Below, piece after piece: positions 1 to 10,394 of a stretch of DNA of 35,673 nucleotides. The notes beneath the pieces were generated by a model. The model saw only the letters and a program-made list of their open reading frames with translations. It was not told the origin of the DNA and did not search any database. Source of the DNA: an uncultured Flavobacteriales bacterium (GTDB taxonomy: Bacteria; Bacteroidota; Bacteroidia; Flavobacteriales; BACL11); contig CAJQRK010000035.1 in assembly GCA_905612305.1 (NCBI GenBank), positions 1 to 35,673 of the forward strand. The letters run 5' to 3'. The translations under genes were made by a program, and so were the position numbers. The number at the start of each line of letters is the position of its first letter. Position 1 is the first letter of the stretch.

Positions 1-4
1 CATT

Positions 5-1044
<1,040 letters not shown>

Positions 1045-1045
<1 letters not shown>

Positions 1046-2358
1046 TGAGAACAAAATCCACAAAAAAAAATAAGATAAATATCATCACTCTAGGGTGTTC
1101 TAAAAATACCTATGATTCAGAAGTTTTGATGGGACAATTAGCGGCTAATAAGATAGATGTGGAACATGAGTCGGACAAAGAGGATGGAAATATAGTTGTA
1201 ATAAATACTTGTGGTTTTATTGATAATGCAAAAGAAGAATCCATCAATACTATTTTGCAGCAAGCACAGCGGAAAGAGGCAGGAATGATTGATAAATTGT
1301 TTGTTACGGGATGTCTTTCCGAGCGCTACAAGCCAGATTTGGAAAGAGAAATCAGTAATGTTGATCAGTATTTTGGAACAACTGATTTGCCAAAATTATT
1401 AAAGGTGCTTGGCGCTGACTATAAGCACGAGCTATTAGGAGAAAGATTAATTACAACACCTAAACATTATGCGTATTTGAAAATTGCAGAGGGTTGTGAC
1501 AGGCCGTGTTCGTTTTGCGCTATTCCATTAATGAGAGGTAAGCATAAGTCAACTCCAATTGAACAATTAGTGATTGAAGCCAAGAATTTAGCCAAAAAGG
1601 GGGTTAAGGAATTGATTCTTATCGCTCAGGATTTAACTTTTTATGGTTTGGATATCTATAAAAAGAGAAGGTTGGCTGATTTACTTACTGAACTTGCGAA
1701 AGTAGAAGGGATAGAATGGATTCGGCTTCATTATGCTTTTCCAACAGGGTTTCCAAAAGATGTGTTGGATGTAATTAGAGATAATGATAAGGTGTGTAAT
1801 TATATTGATATTCCTTTGCAGCACATTAATGATGAGATTCTAAAATCTATGAAAAGAGGGACTTCTCATCAAAAGACTGATGATTTATTAAAAGCATTTA
1901 GAGAAAAAGTGCCAAATATGGCAATCCGAACTTCTTTAATTGTTGGTTATCCTGGGGAAACAGAAGAAAGATTTAAGGAATTAAAACAATGGGTACAAGA
2001 CACAAAGTTTGATAGATTAGGTGTGTTTACTTACTCCCATGAGGAAAACACTTCCGCTCATGTTTTGGATGATGATATTTCAGATGAAATTAAAAAAGCA
2101 AGACAAGAAGAGATTATGGATTTGCAAACTCATATTTCTTGGGAATTGAATCAGAAGAAAATAGGAAAGACGTTTAAAGTATTATTTGATCGTAAAGAAG
2201 GAAATTACTTTATTGGTCGCACGGAATTTGACAGTCCAGATGTAGACAATGAATTATTGGTAAAAGCCACTGACACCTATATAAGAATGGGTGACTTTGC
2301 TAATGTGTTGGTTGAGAAAACAGATCATTTTGATTTGTATGGAGTAGTAGTGGATTAA
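1045..2358 (+). CDS. rimO: Ribosomal protein S12 methylthiotransferase RimO
   Basis: RimO is a radical-SAM enzyme that adds a methylthio group to a conserved aspartate of ribosomal protein S12 in the cytoplasm. The 437-residue protein shows the three cysteines of the N-terminal MTTase domain (C18 in LGCSKN, C56 in NTCGF, C90 in TGCLSERY), which bind one Fe-S cluster. The radical-SAM triad is C151-x3-C155-x2-C158 (GCDRPCSFC). A TRAM-like C-terminal domain follows from about residue 370. The LGCSKNxxDSE opening and the overall length fit RimO better than MiaB, which is why I prefer RimO over the tRNA enzyme. The gene overlaps ftsY by one base. No terminator is visible before ffh. Confidence 0.95.
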
Positions 2359-2371
2359 TAATTGAAATCCT

Positions 2372-2379
2372 TACTTTTG
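2372..2379 (+). promoter_or_regulatory. Candidate -7 promoter box for ffh
   Basis: TACTTTTG matches the Bacteroidetes -7 consensus TAnnTTTG and lies 21 bases before the ffh start, in a 42-base gap after rimO. No TTG at the usual -33 spacing is seen, so support is from the -7 box alone. Confidence 0.5.
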
Positions 2380-2400
2380 TAAAGTAAAAAGTATAAAATT

Positions 2401-3741
2401 ATGTTTGAAAATTTATCAGAAAAACTAGATAAGGCTTTTAAGGTTTTAAAGGGGAAGGGGAGTATTTCCGAGATTAATGTAGCTCAAACAATGAAAGAAA
2501 TCCGTAAGGCTTTACTTTCTGCTGATGTTGATTTTAAGACAGCTAAATCATTTACTGCTATTGTTAAGGAAAAAGCATTAGGTCAAAAGGTGCTTACTGC
2601 AATTGATCCTGGTCAGCTTTTAACTAAAATCATGAAGGATGAGTTGGCTGAGCTTATGGGAAGCGAACAATCAGAAATTAATTTAACTGGTTCGCCATCT
2701 GTAATCCTTATTGCAGGCTTGCAAGGGTCAGGTAAAACTACTTTTGCTGGTAAATTAGCTTTACACCTTAAAAGTAAAAAAAATAAACGCCCTTTATTAG
2801 TAGCTGGTGATGTGTATCGTCCTGCCGCTATTGACCAAATTGGCGTATTGGCTGAGCAAGTTGGAGTTGATGTTTTTCAAGATAGAGAAAATAAAAACCC
2901 AGTAGAGATTGCTCAAAATGCAATAAAGCATGCAAAAACAAATGGACATAATGTAGTGATTGTGGATACTGCTGGGCGTTTGGCGGTGGATGAAAAAATG
3001 ATGAGCGAGATAGCTGCCATCAAGTCTGCTGCTAATCCTGGTGAGATTTTGTTTGTGGTGGATTCAATGACAGGTCAAGATGCGGTAAATACAGCAAAAG
3101 CTTTTAATGATATACTGAATTTTGATGGAGTAGTATTAACTAAGTTGGATGGCGATACTAGAGGTGGAGCTGCACTTACTATTCGTTCGGTAGTGGACAA
3201 GCCTATTAAATTTATTGGTACCTCTGAAAAAATGGATGGCTTGGATATTTTTCATCCTGATAGAATGGCAAGCCGTATCTTGGGAATGGGAGATGTTATT
3301 TCCTTAGTAGAAAGAGCGCAGCAGCAATTTGATGAAGAAGAGGCAAGAAAAATTCAAAAGAAAATTGCAAAAAACCAATTTGGTTTTGATGATTTCTTAA
3401 AACAAATTCAACAAGTCAAAAAGATGGGAAATATAAAAGATTTAGCGGGTATGATTCCTGGCATGGGGAAAACCATGAAGGATGTAGATGATGATGCTTT
3501 TAAAGGTATTGAGGCAATTATTCATTCTATGACCAAAGAAGAAAGAAAAGACCCAAAAGTATTGAATGGAAACCGTAAAAAGCGAATTGCTATGGGGAGT
3601 GGAACGACCGTTGTTGAGGTAAATCAATTGATTAAACAATTCAGTCAAATGGGTAAGATGATGAAGATGATGCAAGGCGGTGGAGCGAAACAAATGATGC
3701 AAATGATGAAAGATGGAGGGGCAATGCCTGGAATGAAATAA
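2401..3741 (+). CDS. ffh: Signal recognition particle protein Ffh (SRP54)
   Basis: Ffh binds signal sequences on nascent chains together with the SRP RNA and hands them to FtsY, encoded 1.4 kb upstream. The 446-residue protein has the N-terminal helical bundle, then the G domain with GLQGSGKTT (106-114), DVYRPAA (137-143), DTAGR (189-193) and TKLD (247-250). The methionine-rich M domain follows from about residue 300 and ends in repeated Met pairs with glycine, as expected for the flexible signal-binding loop. Length is typical. The gene has its own candidate -7 box and runs into folD after eight bases. The identification is secure; the nearby ftsY-rimO pair suggests a shared protein-synthesis neighbourhood rather than one fixed operon. 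Confidence 0.97.
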   Translation: MFENLSEKLDKAFKVLKGKGSISEINVAQTMKEIRKALLSADVDFKTAKSFTAIVKEKALGQKVLTAIDPGQLLTKIMKDELAELMGSEQSEINLTGSPSVILIAGLQGSGKTTFAGKLALHLKSKKNKRPLLVAGDVYRPAAIDQIGVLAEQVGVDVFQDRENKNPVEIAQNAIKHAKTNGHNVVIVDTAGRLAVDEKMMSEIAAIKSAANPGEILFVVDSMTGQDAVNTAKAFNDILNFDGVVLTKLDGDTRGGAALTIRSVVDKPIKFIGTSEKMDGLDIFHPDRMASRILGMGDVISLVERAQQQFDEEEARKIQKKIAKNQFGFDDFLKQIQQVKKMGNIKDLAGMIPGMGKTMKDVDDDAFKGIEAIIHSMTKEERKDPKVLNGNRKKRIAMGSGTTVVEVNQLIKQFSQMGKMMKMMQGGGAKQMMQMMKDGGAMPGMK

Positions 3742-3749
3742 AGTGCTTT

Positions 3750-4628
3750 ATGATAATTTTAGAGGGGAAGAAAACAGCAAACGATATAAAGGGTGAAATA
3801 GCAATTGAGGTTGCTGCATTGGTTAATGCAGGTGGAAAAAAGCCACATTTAGCAGCTATTCTTGTAGGTGTTGATGGTGCAAGTGAAACGTATGTAAGCG
3901 CTAAGGTTAAAGCTTGTGAGAAGGTAGGTTTTGATTCTACATTAGTTCGTTTTAATAATGAAGTAACAGAGGAAGAATTATTGACTGAAATTGATAAAAT
4001 TAACAATAATGATGCTATTGATGGCTTAATTGTTCAGTTGCCTTTACCTAAGCATATTAATGAAATGAAGGTGACTGAAATGATTTCTCCAACAAAAGAT
4101 GTAGATGGATTTCATCCAGTAAATATTGGAAGAATGGCTTTGAACTTACCAACTTATTTGCCAGCTACTCCTGCAGGAATTTTGGAATTGCTAGAAAGAT
4201 ATCAAGTGGAAACTTCAGGAAAACATTGTGTAGTAATTGGTAGAAGTCATATTGTAGGTTCTCCTATGAGTATTTTGATGGCTAGAAATACAAACCCCGG
4301 AAATTGTACGGTAACTCTTACTCATAGTAGAACACAAAACTTAAAAGAAATCACAAAAACAGCTGATATTTTAATTGTTGCTTTAGGAAAGGTAGAGTTT
4401 GTAACTGCTGATATGGTAAAAAAAGGAGTATGTATTATTGACGTAGGCATTACAAGAGTTAAGTCAGATAAGACAAAAAGTGGATGGAAATTGTTAGGAG
4501 ATGTTGATTTTGGATCAGTTAAAAAAATGTGTAGTTTTATTACTCCTGTACCTGGTGGAGTAGGCCCTATGACAATTGCAATGCTGCTAAAAAACACCTT
4601 AATGTCTGCAAAAAGAGTAATTTATTAA
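3750..4628 (+). CDS. folD: Bifunctional methylenetetrahydrofolate dehydrogenase/cyclohydrolase FolD
   Basis: FolD converts 5,10-methylene-THF to 10-formyl-THF through methenyl-THF, feeding purine synthesis and initiator tRNA formylation. The 292-residue protein has the catalytic pair Y48-xxx-K52 in [10 protein letters not shown], the folate-site motif [16 protein letters not shown], and [11 protein letters not shown]. The dinucleotide-binding part has [17 protein letters not shown] and DVGI, and the C-terminus has [15 protein letters not shown]. All are family hallmarks and the length is normal. It begins eight bases after ffh with no visible promoter, so it is probably co-transcribed with ffh. 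The start is the first ATG after the ffh stop. Confidence 0.96.
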   Translation: MIILEGKKTANDIKGEIAIEVAALVNAGGKKPHLAAILVGVDGASETYVSAKVKACEKVGFDSTLVRFNNEVTEEELLTEIDKINNNDAIDGLIVQLPLPKHINEMKVTEMISPTKDVDGFHPVNIGRMALNLPTYLPATPAGILELLERYQVETSGKHCVVIGRSHIVGSPMSILMARNTNPGNCTVTLTHSRTQNLKEITKTADILIVALGKVEFVTADMVKKGVCIIDVGITRVKSDKTKSGWKLLGDVDFGSVKKMCSFITPVPGGVGPMTIAMLLKNTLMSAKRVIY

Positions 4629-4636
4629 ATTTTTAT

Positions 4637-4644
4637 TATCTTTG
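4637..4644 (+). promoter_or_regulatory. Candidate -7 promoter box for the cold-shock gene
   Basis: TATCTTTG matches TAnnTTTG exactly. It sits just after the folD stop and 56 bases before the cold-shock start, implying a leader of about 50 bases if transcription begins near 4650. Confidence 0.6.
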
Positions 4645-4653
4645 CGGTAGTTT

Positions 4654-4671
4654 TGTGGGGTTGTTCCCACA
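4654..4671 (+). promoter_or_regulatory. Hairpin at the 5' end of the cold-shock mRNA leader
   Basis: TGTGGG (4654-4659) pairs perfectly with CCCACA (4666-4671) across a six-base loop. It would lie at the very 5' end of the predicted transcript, followed by about 29 AU-rich bases before the start codon. A role in mRNA stability or cold-dependent translation is inferred from position only. Confidence 0.5.
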
Positions 4672-4700
4672 TAGTATTAATTTAATTTAAATAAACAATT

Positions 4701-4898
4701 ATGGAAGGAACAGTAAAATGGTTTAATGCAAGTAAAGGTTATGGTTTCATTGAAGGATCAGATGGAACTGATTACTTTGCGCATTTCCAAGAAATTCAGA
4801 TTGAAGGCTACAAGACCTTAAAAGAAGGTTCAGCGGTATCTTTTGAACCAGGTGATGGGGAAAAAGGACCAGTAGCTAAAAATATTGTAAACGCTTAA
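4701..4898 (+). CDS. Cold-shock domain protein (CspA family)
   Basis: This 65-residue protein is a single five-stranded cold-shock domain that binds single-stranded RNA and DNA and acts as an RNA chaperone. It starts [17 protein letters not shown], with RNP1 KGYGFI (residues 12-17) and RNP2 DYFAHF (24-29), and ends with the usual GPVAKNI strand. Length is normal for the family. It is set apart from folD by its own -7 box, a leader hairpin and a downstream terminator, so it is a single-gene transcript. Whether it is cold-induced or constitutive cannot be told from sequence, because many members of the family are not cold-inducible. Confidence 0.95.
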   Translation: MEGTVKWFNASKGYGFIEGSDGTDYFAHFQEIQIEGYKTLKEGSAVSFEPGDGEKGPVAKNIVNA

Positions 4899-4917
4899 TT
4901 AGCATTATATAATATAC

Positions 4918-4948
4918 AAAAAAACAGGCTTAATGCCTGTTTTTTTTT
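4918..4948. terminator. Bidirectional intrinsic terminator between csp and uvrB
   Basis: Seven A, then CAGGC, a five-base loop, GCCTG, then nine T form a 12-bp stem that reads as a terminator on both strands. The minus-strand arm overlaps the last codons and stop of uvrB (4930-4938), so the hairpin is partly coding. Confidence 0.88.
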
Positions 4949-6942
4949 GCCTTATTTTTTAGTTTTTCAGTTAACTCTTTTAATTCATCACGCAAGCGGG
5001 CGGCTTCTATAAAGTTTAAGTTTTTTGCCATACGCTCCATCTCTCTTTTTGTATGACTAATCATCTTTTTTAGTTGTTCAGGATTTGCATATTCAATTGT
5101 TGGAATATTTTTGTTAGTACTTGGTCCTGTAACTTTATAAGGATTTAAACTGCTCATTAATTCACTATCTTTCTTTTTTAGTAATGGTTGTGGTTTTAAG
5201 TCGTTTTCTTCGTTGTATGCTTTCTGTTTCTCCCTTCTTCTGTTGGTTTCATCTATGGTTCTTCTTATAGAATTGGTAATTTTATCTGCATACATAATTA
5301 CTAGTCCATTGATGTTTCTAGAAGCTCTTCCTGCTGTTTGGGTTAATGCTCTTTCTGATCGTAAGAATCCTTCTTTGTCAGCATCCATTATAGCGACAAG
5401 GCTTACTTGAGGTAGGTCTAATCCTTCTCTTAACAGATTTACACCTATTAATACATCAAATACTCCTTCTTTCAGGCCATGTAATATTTCTACTCTTTCT
5501 AGCGTGTCTACATCTGAATGAATATATCGACATTTGATTCCAAATCGTGTTAAGTATTTACTGAACTCCTCAGCCATTCTTTTGGTAAGTGTAGTGACAA
5601 GTACTCTTTCTTTTTTTTTAATTCTGATTCTGATTTCTTCTAGTAGATCATCAATTTGATTTTCACTTTTTCTTACTTCAATTATAGGCTCTAGTAATCC
5701 TGTAGGTCGGATCACTTGTTCTGTAATTACGCCTTCTGATTTTTTCAATTCATAGTCAGCAGGAGTAGCACTTGCATAGATTGTTTGATTGTTAATCACT
5801 TCAAACTCCTCAAACTTTAATGGGCGATTATCCATTGCTGCAGCTAATCGGAAGCCATGTTCTACCAAATTTTTTTTTCTTGCTCTATCACCACCATACA
5901 TAGCTCTTACTTGAGGTAATGTTACATGACTTTCATCAATCACTGTAATAAAATCATTAGAGAAATAATCCAACAAGCAGAAAGGTCTGCTTCCTTCATT
6001 TCTTCCGTCAAAGTATCGGGAATAATTTTCTATACCTGAGCAGTACCCTAGTTCCTTTATCATTTCTAGATCAAAATTAGTTCGTTCGTCTAATCGCTTA
6101 GCTTCTATTGTTAATCCTTTTTCTTGGAAATAATCTACTTGTTTTCTCAAGTCATCTTGTATGTTGGAGATTGCACCATGTATTTTATCTTTTGAAGCTA
6201 CAAAAATACTAGCAGGAAATATTCTTGCTTCCTTTAATGTGTCTATAATTTTTCCGTTTTCAGCATTAAAACTTTCAATTTCTTCAATTTCATTTCCAAA
6301 AAAATGAATACGATAAGCAATATCATTATGTGCCAGAAAAACATCTACCGTGTCGCCTTTTACCCTAAAATTACCTCTGCTAAACTCAGCAGTTGTTCGG
6401 CTATAAAGCGCTAAAACGAGTTTTTGCAGGAATTGATCTCTGCTTATGATATCTCCTTCAGAAAGGTCAATTATTCCATTGTGAAAATCTTCAGGATTTC
6501 CAATCCCATAAATACAAGAAACTGAAGAAACAACAATTACATCTTTTCTTCCTGAAAGTAGGGTAGAGGTAGTGTTGAGTCGGTATTTTTCTATTTCCTC
6601 ATTAATAGATAAATCCTTCTCAATATACGTACCCGAACTTGGCATATAAGCTTCAGGTTGGTAATAATCATAATAAGACACGAAATACTCCACAGCATTT
6701 TCCGGAAAGAATTGTTTGAACTCGCTAAAAAGCTGTGCTGCAAGCGTTTTGTTATGACTTAATACTAGTGTAGGGCGATTAACTTCATTTATTACATTGG
6801 CAATGGTAAAGGTTTTTCCGGACCCTGTAACCCCTAGAAGTGTTTGAAAATTATCGCCATTATTTAAGCCTTCAACTAATTGCTTAATAGCGGTGGGCTG
6901 GTCTCCTGTAGGTGAGAATTCCGATTGCAGTTTAAATTGCAT
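4930..6942 (-). CDS. uvrB: Excinuclease ABC subunit B (UvrB)
   Basis: UvrB is the damage-verifying helicase-like core of nucleotide excision repair, loaded by UvrA and then recruiting UvrC. The 670-residue protein has the Walker A motif GVTGSGKT (37-44), the beta-hairpin region that clamps DNA (YYDYYQPEAYMP, about 90-101), the helicase motif DESH (336-339) and the RAxQTxGRASRN motif VI. A C-terminal UVR domain follows from about residue 625 (MERMAKNLNFIEAARLRDE). Length is normal. Its start abuts the stop of the DUF349 gene with no gap, so the two are co-transcribed. Its last codons lie inside the shared terminator. No promoter is visible directly upstream. Confidence 0.98.
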   Translation of the reverse strand: MQFKLQSEFSPTGDQPTAIKQLVEGLNNGDNFQTLLGVTGSGKTFTIANVINEVNRPTLVLSHNKTLAAQLFSEFKQFFPENAVEYFVSYYDYYQPEAYMPSSGTYIEKDLSINEEIEKYRLNTTSTLLSGRKDVIVVSSVSCIYGIGNPEDFHNGIIDLSEGDIISRDQFLQKLVLALYSRTTAEFSRGNFRVKGDTVDVFLAHNDIAYRIHFFGNEIEEIESFNAENGKIIDTLKEARIFPASIFVASKDKIHGAISNIQDDLRKQVDYFQEKGLTIEAKRLDERTNFDLEMIKELGYCSGIENYSRYFDGRNEGSRPFCLLDYFSNDFITVIDESHVTLPQVRAMYGGDRARKKNLVEHGFRLAAAMDNRPLKFEEFEVINNQTIYASATPADYELKKSEGVITEQVIRPTGLLEPIIEVRKSENQIDDLLEEIRIRIKKKERVLVTTLTKRMAEEFSKYLTRFGIKCRYIHSDVDTLERVEILHGLKEGVFDVLIGVNLLREGLDLPQVSLVAIMDADKEGFLRSERALTQTAGRASRNINGLVIMYADKITNSIRRTIDETNRRREKQKAYNEENDLKPQPLLKKKDSELMSSLNPYKVTGPSTNKNIPTIEYANPEQLKKMISHTKREMERMAKNLNFIEAARLRDELKELTEKLKNKAKKNRH

Positions 6943-8730
6943 TTACCCTCTACTTAATAGTTGTAGTTTTTGCTTTAAGGTATCAATCTCATCACTTGCT
7001 ATGGCAATTTGTTTTTCTACCTGTTTTCTTAAGGGTTCCGTGCCTTTGTTTATTCCTAGAAAAGATATATTGTTTTCGTATTGTGCAGTTTCTTTTTTAA
7101 GGGTGTCAATTTTCTCTCTTAGAAATTGTTTCTCATTACTAACAGCCTTATCATTCCCTTTTAATGAACTAATTTTATTTTTGTACTTTTCAGTGTCTAG
7201 TACTTTTTTACTTAAGCCTAAGGTTTCAAATTTTGAATTAATTAAAGCAAAAAAATCTTCATTAACTTTCATTTTTTTTAAAGGTACATGTCCTAGCGCT
7301 TTCCATTTATTGCTAAATTCTTTTAAATGTCCAATGCCAGCTTTTGAATCACTTGTGGTTTTGAATGCTTTTAACTCTTTTAAGAGTTCGGTTTTTTCTT
7401 TAAAGCATGCTTCTTTCTCTTTATCTTGAGTTTTGTAGTGTGCTTTCCTAGCATTAAAGAAGGTATCGCATGCGGCTTTAAATCGTTTCCAAAGTTTATT
7501 AGATTTTTCTGCAGGAGTAAATCCTGCATTTTTCCATTGAGTTTGTAATGCTATAAGTTTATTTGCTGCTCCTTGCCAGTCTGTACTATTCTCTAGTGTT
7601 TCTGCTTTTTCACAAATGTTAATTTTTACAGTAAGCACTAGACTTCCTTCTTCTTTCTTTTGTTTGTAAAAAGCATTCTTTTTATTGTAAAAATTATTGA
7701 GTGAGGCTCTTAAGTTTTTCCAAGCAATCGTGTTATCTACTTTGTTTAATCTGCCAATATTTTTCCATTCAGTTTCTATCTCAGTAGTCTGATTAGTAAT
7801 TAATTGCCAAGTATTATGTGAGGTTATAGGTTTGGCAGTTAAATCATCAATTTTCTTGCAGATAGCATCTTTTTTAGTAAGCTTTTTTTTGTCTTTTTCT
7901 TTTATTTCAAGGAAATAGTCATTACGTTTTCTATTAAGTGTTTTGCTTATGTTTTGAAAACGCTCCCAAAGATCTTCTCGTAATTCTCTTTTTACAGGAC
8001 CTATATTTTTCCAATGTTCATGAAGCTCCTGTAGGGTGTCATGCATTTTATTAAATGATTTAGTATTTACTAAAGCTTCTGCTTTTTTGCAAATTTTTGT
8101 TTTTTCTTCTAGATTTCTTGTGAAATCTAGATCTCTTAAATCATTGTTTAGTTTGATATAATCATAAAATAACTCAACATGATGATGGTAGGACTGCCAG
8201 AGGCTATTATTCTCATTTTGAGGAACATGCCCTGTATTTTTCCATTGTTCTTGCAGAATTTTGAAATGTTCAAAAGTCTTTTTTATTGACTCATCTTCTT
8301 GCGTTAGTTTGTCAATATCCTCAATAATCTTTCTTTTTATTTTAAGGTTCTCATCTTCTTCTTGTGCTCTTTTTTTACGGAATTCAAATTTTATCTTTTT
8401 ATAGTTACTATAAGCTAGTTTGAATTTGATTTCTAGAGGGTGAAGTCTTTTTTCTTCTATAAGTGTATCGATAGTGTTTTCTTCTTCTGTTGAGCTGGCT
8501 TCTTCTTTTTCTTCTTCTTTATTTTTAGTTTTCAATTTTATATAAAAGATGGATTTTAACTCTTCCACCTCTTTTGATACGCTGTAGGGGGTTTTGTTTT
8601 GGGCTAGCAAATCAATTTTTTCAATTAATTCATCAATACCTAAGTCAGTATTGTTTACTGGAGTTATTACTTCTGATTCAGAGGGTAGGGTTAACTCTTC
8701 TGTAGTTTCTTGTTCTTTGTTTTCGTCCAC
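6943..8730 (-). CDS. DUF349 repeat protein
   Basis: This 595-residue, highly charged protein carries five DUF349 repeats. Each has a W-K-N-x-G core followed by a basic W-x-R/x-F helix; the core tryptophans are W163, W240, W322, W399 and W476, spaced 77, 82, 77 and 77 residues. The N-terminal 130 residues are acidic and lysine-rich, and residues about 505-590 look like a coiled coil. There is no signal peptide or membrane segment, so it is cytoplasmic. The start is GTG at 8730, supported by a -7 box 19 bases upstream; no ATG suits better. Its function is unknown to me, though the basic helical repeats suggest nucleic-acid or scaffold binding. It sits directly upstream of uvrB. Confidence 0.9.
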   Translation of the reverse strand: MDENKEQETTEELTLPSESEVITPVNNTDLGIDELIEKIDLLAQNKTPYSVSKEVEELKSIFYIKLKTKNKEEEKEEASSTEEENTIDTLIEEKRLHPLEIKFKLAYSNYKKIKFEFRKKRAQEEDENLKIKRKIIEDIDKLTQEDESIKKTFEHFKILQEQWKNTGHVPQNENNSLWQSYHHHVELFYDYIKLNNDLRDLDFTRNLEEKTKICKKAEALVNTKSFNKMHDTLQELHEHWKNIGPVKRELREDLWERFQNISKTLNRKRNDYFLEIKEKDKKKLTKKDAICKKIDDLTAKPITSHNTWQLITNQTTEIETEWKNIGRLNKVDNTIAWKNLRASLNNFYNKKNAFYKQKKEEGSLVLTVKINICEKAETLENSTDWQGAANKLIALQTQWKNAGFTPAEKSNKLWKRFKAACDTFFNARKAHYKTQDKEKEACFKEKTELLKELKAFKTTSDSKAGIGHLKEFSNKWKALGHVPLKKMKVNEDFFALINSKFETLGLSKKVLDTEKYKNKISSLKGNDKAVSNEKQFLREKIDTLKKETAQYENNISFLGINKGTEPLRKQVEKQIAIASDEIDTLKQKLQLLSRG

Positions 8731-8748
8731 TTTTTTGATATTTGATTA

Positions 8749-8756
8749 CAAATTTA
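8749..8756 (-). promoter_or_regulatory. Candidate -7 promoter box for DUF349-uvrB
   Basis: On the minus strand this reads TAAATTTG, an exact TAnnTTTG match. It lies 18 bases before the GTG start at 8730, in the 41-base gap after aroE, so DUF349-uvrB can be transcribed apart from the aroE operon. Confidence 0.55.
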
Positions 8757-8771
8757 CTAATATTTAACGAC

Positions 8772-9488
8772 TTAAGTATTCCAAATGTTCCAAGATGTTT
8801 CTGCTTGAATTTGTAGCATCTCAAATCCGTTTTTTGTACAGGCTTTATTTGCTCTTCCGTATTTTAAAAACAAGGTTTCTTTTGGGTTATATATTAAGTC
8901 AAAAAGTAAATGTTTTTCTGTTAATAATTCGTAAGGAATTTGAGGATAATTTTTGATTTTAGGAATCATCCCTAAAGGTGTTGTATTCACTATAATTGTA
9001 TTAAAATCAATTATTTCTAATGTTATATCTAAATAATCAAATGAGCTATTTCTGTTAATTGTTTTGTGTGAGATATTAAGTTGATTAAATACATATTTTA
9101 CTGCTTTTGCAGCTCCGCCATTTCCTAATATTAGGGCTGTGTTTCTGCCAGCTAAAAGAGGTATAATACTTTGCTTAAACCCAATAACATCTGTATTATG
9201 CCCTATAAGCTTTCCGTTTGATATCTGTATAGTATTTACAGATCCAATCTTTTTTGCATTTTTACTTAATTCATCTAAAAATGGAATTATACTTTCTTTG
9301 TAAGGAAGAGTTACATTTAGTCCTGATAGATTTTGCTTTTTGATTAACTGTGGAAATTTGCTAATGTCGTTTAGCTCAAAATTTAGGTATTTAGTATTAG
9401 CAATTTGTTCTTTAAAAAACTTTTTATTAAAATAGCTTCTAGAGAAGGAGTGTGAAAGCTTTTTCCCTATTAATCCAAAGGTTTTCAT
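8772..9488 (-). CDS. aroE: Shikimate dehydrogenase
   Basis: AroE reduces 3-dehydroshikimate to shikimate with NADPH in the chorismate pathway. The 238-residue protein has the substrate-binding serines S12 and S14 in KKLSHSFS, the catalytic lysine K64 in NVTLPYKES, the NTD motif (98-100), and the dinucleotide-binding loop LGNGGAAKA (121-129). A late conserved glutamine lies in MLQIQAE. At 238 residues it is shorter than the roughly 270 of enterobacterial AroE but complete in motifs; short forms are usual in this phylum as far as I recall. Its start abuts the stop of the DUF368 gene, giving an operon comA-DUF368-aroE. Confidence 0.93.
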   Translation of the reverse strand: MKTFGLIGKKLSHSFSRSYFNKKFFKEQIANTKYLNFELNDISKFPQLIKKQNLSGLNVTLPYKESIIPFLDELSKNAKKIGSVNTIQISNGKLIGHNTDVIGFKQSIIPLLAGRNTALILGNGGAAKAVKYVFNQLNISHKTINRNSSFDYLDITLEIIDFNTIIVNTTPLGMIPKIKNYPQIPYELLTEKHLLFDLIYNPKETLFLKYGRANKACTKNGFEMLQIQAETSWNIWNT

Positions 9489-10391
9489 CTATTGTTTATT
9501 TGGAGCAAAATTTTCAAGACTATAAACAACAAGTATTCCTGCTACTATTAATAGCGTAGCTAGAATTGTTTCTTGATTACATTCACTAGGTAAGTGCCAA
9601 TCGTAGGTAATAATTCTATCTTTACCGTTTACGAATATCTTTTCTGCAGGTTCCTTCCATGGCCAAATGATGCTTAATGAACCTAATATGAATCCCGTAA
9701 GTAGGGCTAGTGTGGCGTCTTTATAATGTTTAAATACCCAGAATAATACATGAGAAAAGCTCATGAGTCCAAAAGCAGATCCCAAAAAGAATACTGCAAG
9801 TAGTATGATGTTTAAATCGGTTACTGCTGTTACCATAAGTAACTCGTAATTTCCCATCAGAATAAGAATAAATGATCCGGATAATCCAGGTAACATCATA
9901 CCGCTTATTCCAATAATTCCACAGAGGAAAACAAAAAATAGATTGCTATTTTCGCTTGCAGGAGTTATAAAGCTAAGAGATAGGGCGGCCACTGTTCCTA
10001 TAATGAGACTTATGATGCTACTGCTGTTCCACTGCCGAATTCGTTTTCCAACAAAATATATTGAGGCAATAATAAGACCAAAGAAGAAGGCCCAAATAAG
10101 AATAGGGTAGTGTAAAAATAAATGTTTAAATAGACTAGCAATGCTAAATACACTAGTGACACTTCCTCCAAATACACTTAATAAGAAGTATAGGTTGGTA
10201 TGTTGTATAAAAGCTGATAAGTCAAGAGAGATAATTAGTTTTAAGGCCTTTTTATCAAATGATTTAAGCGAATTTATTAGTTCTTCATAAATCTTGGTGA
10301 TTAAAGCAATTGTACCTCCAGAAACGCCAGGAATTACATTCGCAACACCCATAGCCATTCCTTTAAAGAATAGAATAATATAATGTTTCAT
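9489..10391 (-). CDS. DUF368 membrane protein (PopT-type polyprenyl-phosphate translocase family)
   Basis: This 300-residue integral membrane protein belongs to the DUF368 family. Members have been shown in other bacteria to recycle undecaprenyl phosphate across the cytoplasmic membrane for wall and surface-polymer synthesis. Two half-repeats are visible: GVANVIPGVSGGT (15-27) and MMLPGLSGSFI (165-175), consistent with inverted-repeat re-entrant hairpins. Around eight hydrophobic stretches are spread through the chain. It lies three bases after comA and abuts aroE. Assignment to the family is firm; the lipid-carrier role here is transferred from characterised relatives and not proven by the sequence. 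Confidence 0.88.
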   Translation of the reverse strand: MKHYIILFFKGMAMGVANVIPGVSGGTIALITKIYEELINSLKSFDKKALKLIISLDLSAFIQHTNLYFLLSVFGGSVTSVFSIASLFKHLFLHYPILIWAFFFGLIIASIYFVGKRIRQWNSSSIISLIIGTVAALSLSFITPASENSNLFFVFLCGIIGISGMMLPGLSGSFILILMGNYELLMVTAVTDLNIILLAVFFLGSAFGLMSFSHVLFWVFKHYKDATLALLTGFILGSLSIIWPWKEPAEKIFVNGKDRIITYDWHLPSECNQETILATLLIVAGILVVYSLENFAPNKQ

Positions 10392-10394
10392 TTA

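Noticed and set aside
2362-2364. TTG upstream of ffh as a -33 element
   Set aside because: It is only seven bases from the -7 box, far less than the spacing the consensus requires.
3641-4006. Minus-strand open frame across the ffh-folD junction
   Set aside because: Both underlying genes are secure, and this frame shows no family motif.
6893-7429. Plus-strand open frame of 178 codons antisense to DUF349
   Set aside because: It mirrors the lysine- and glutamate-rich coding strand as Phe/Leu/Ser-rich sequence, with no motifs or promoter.
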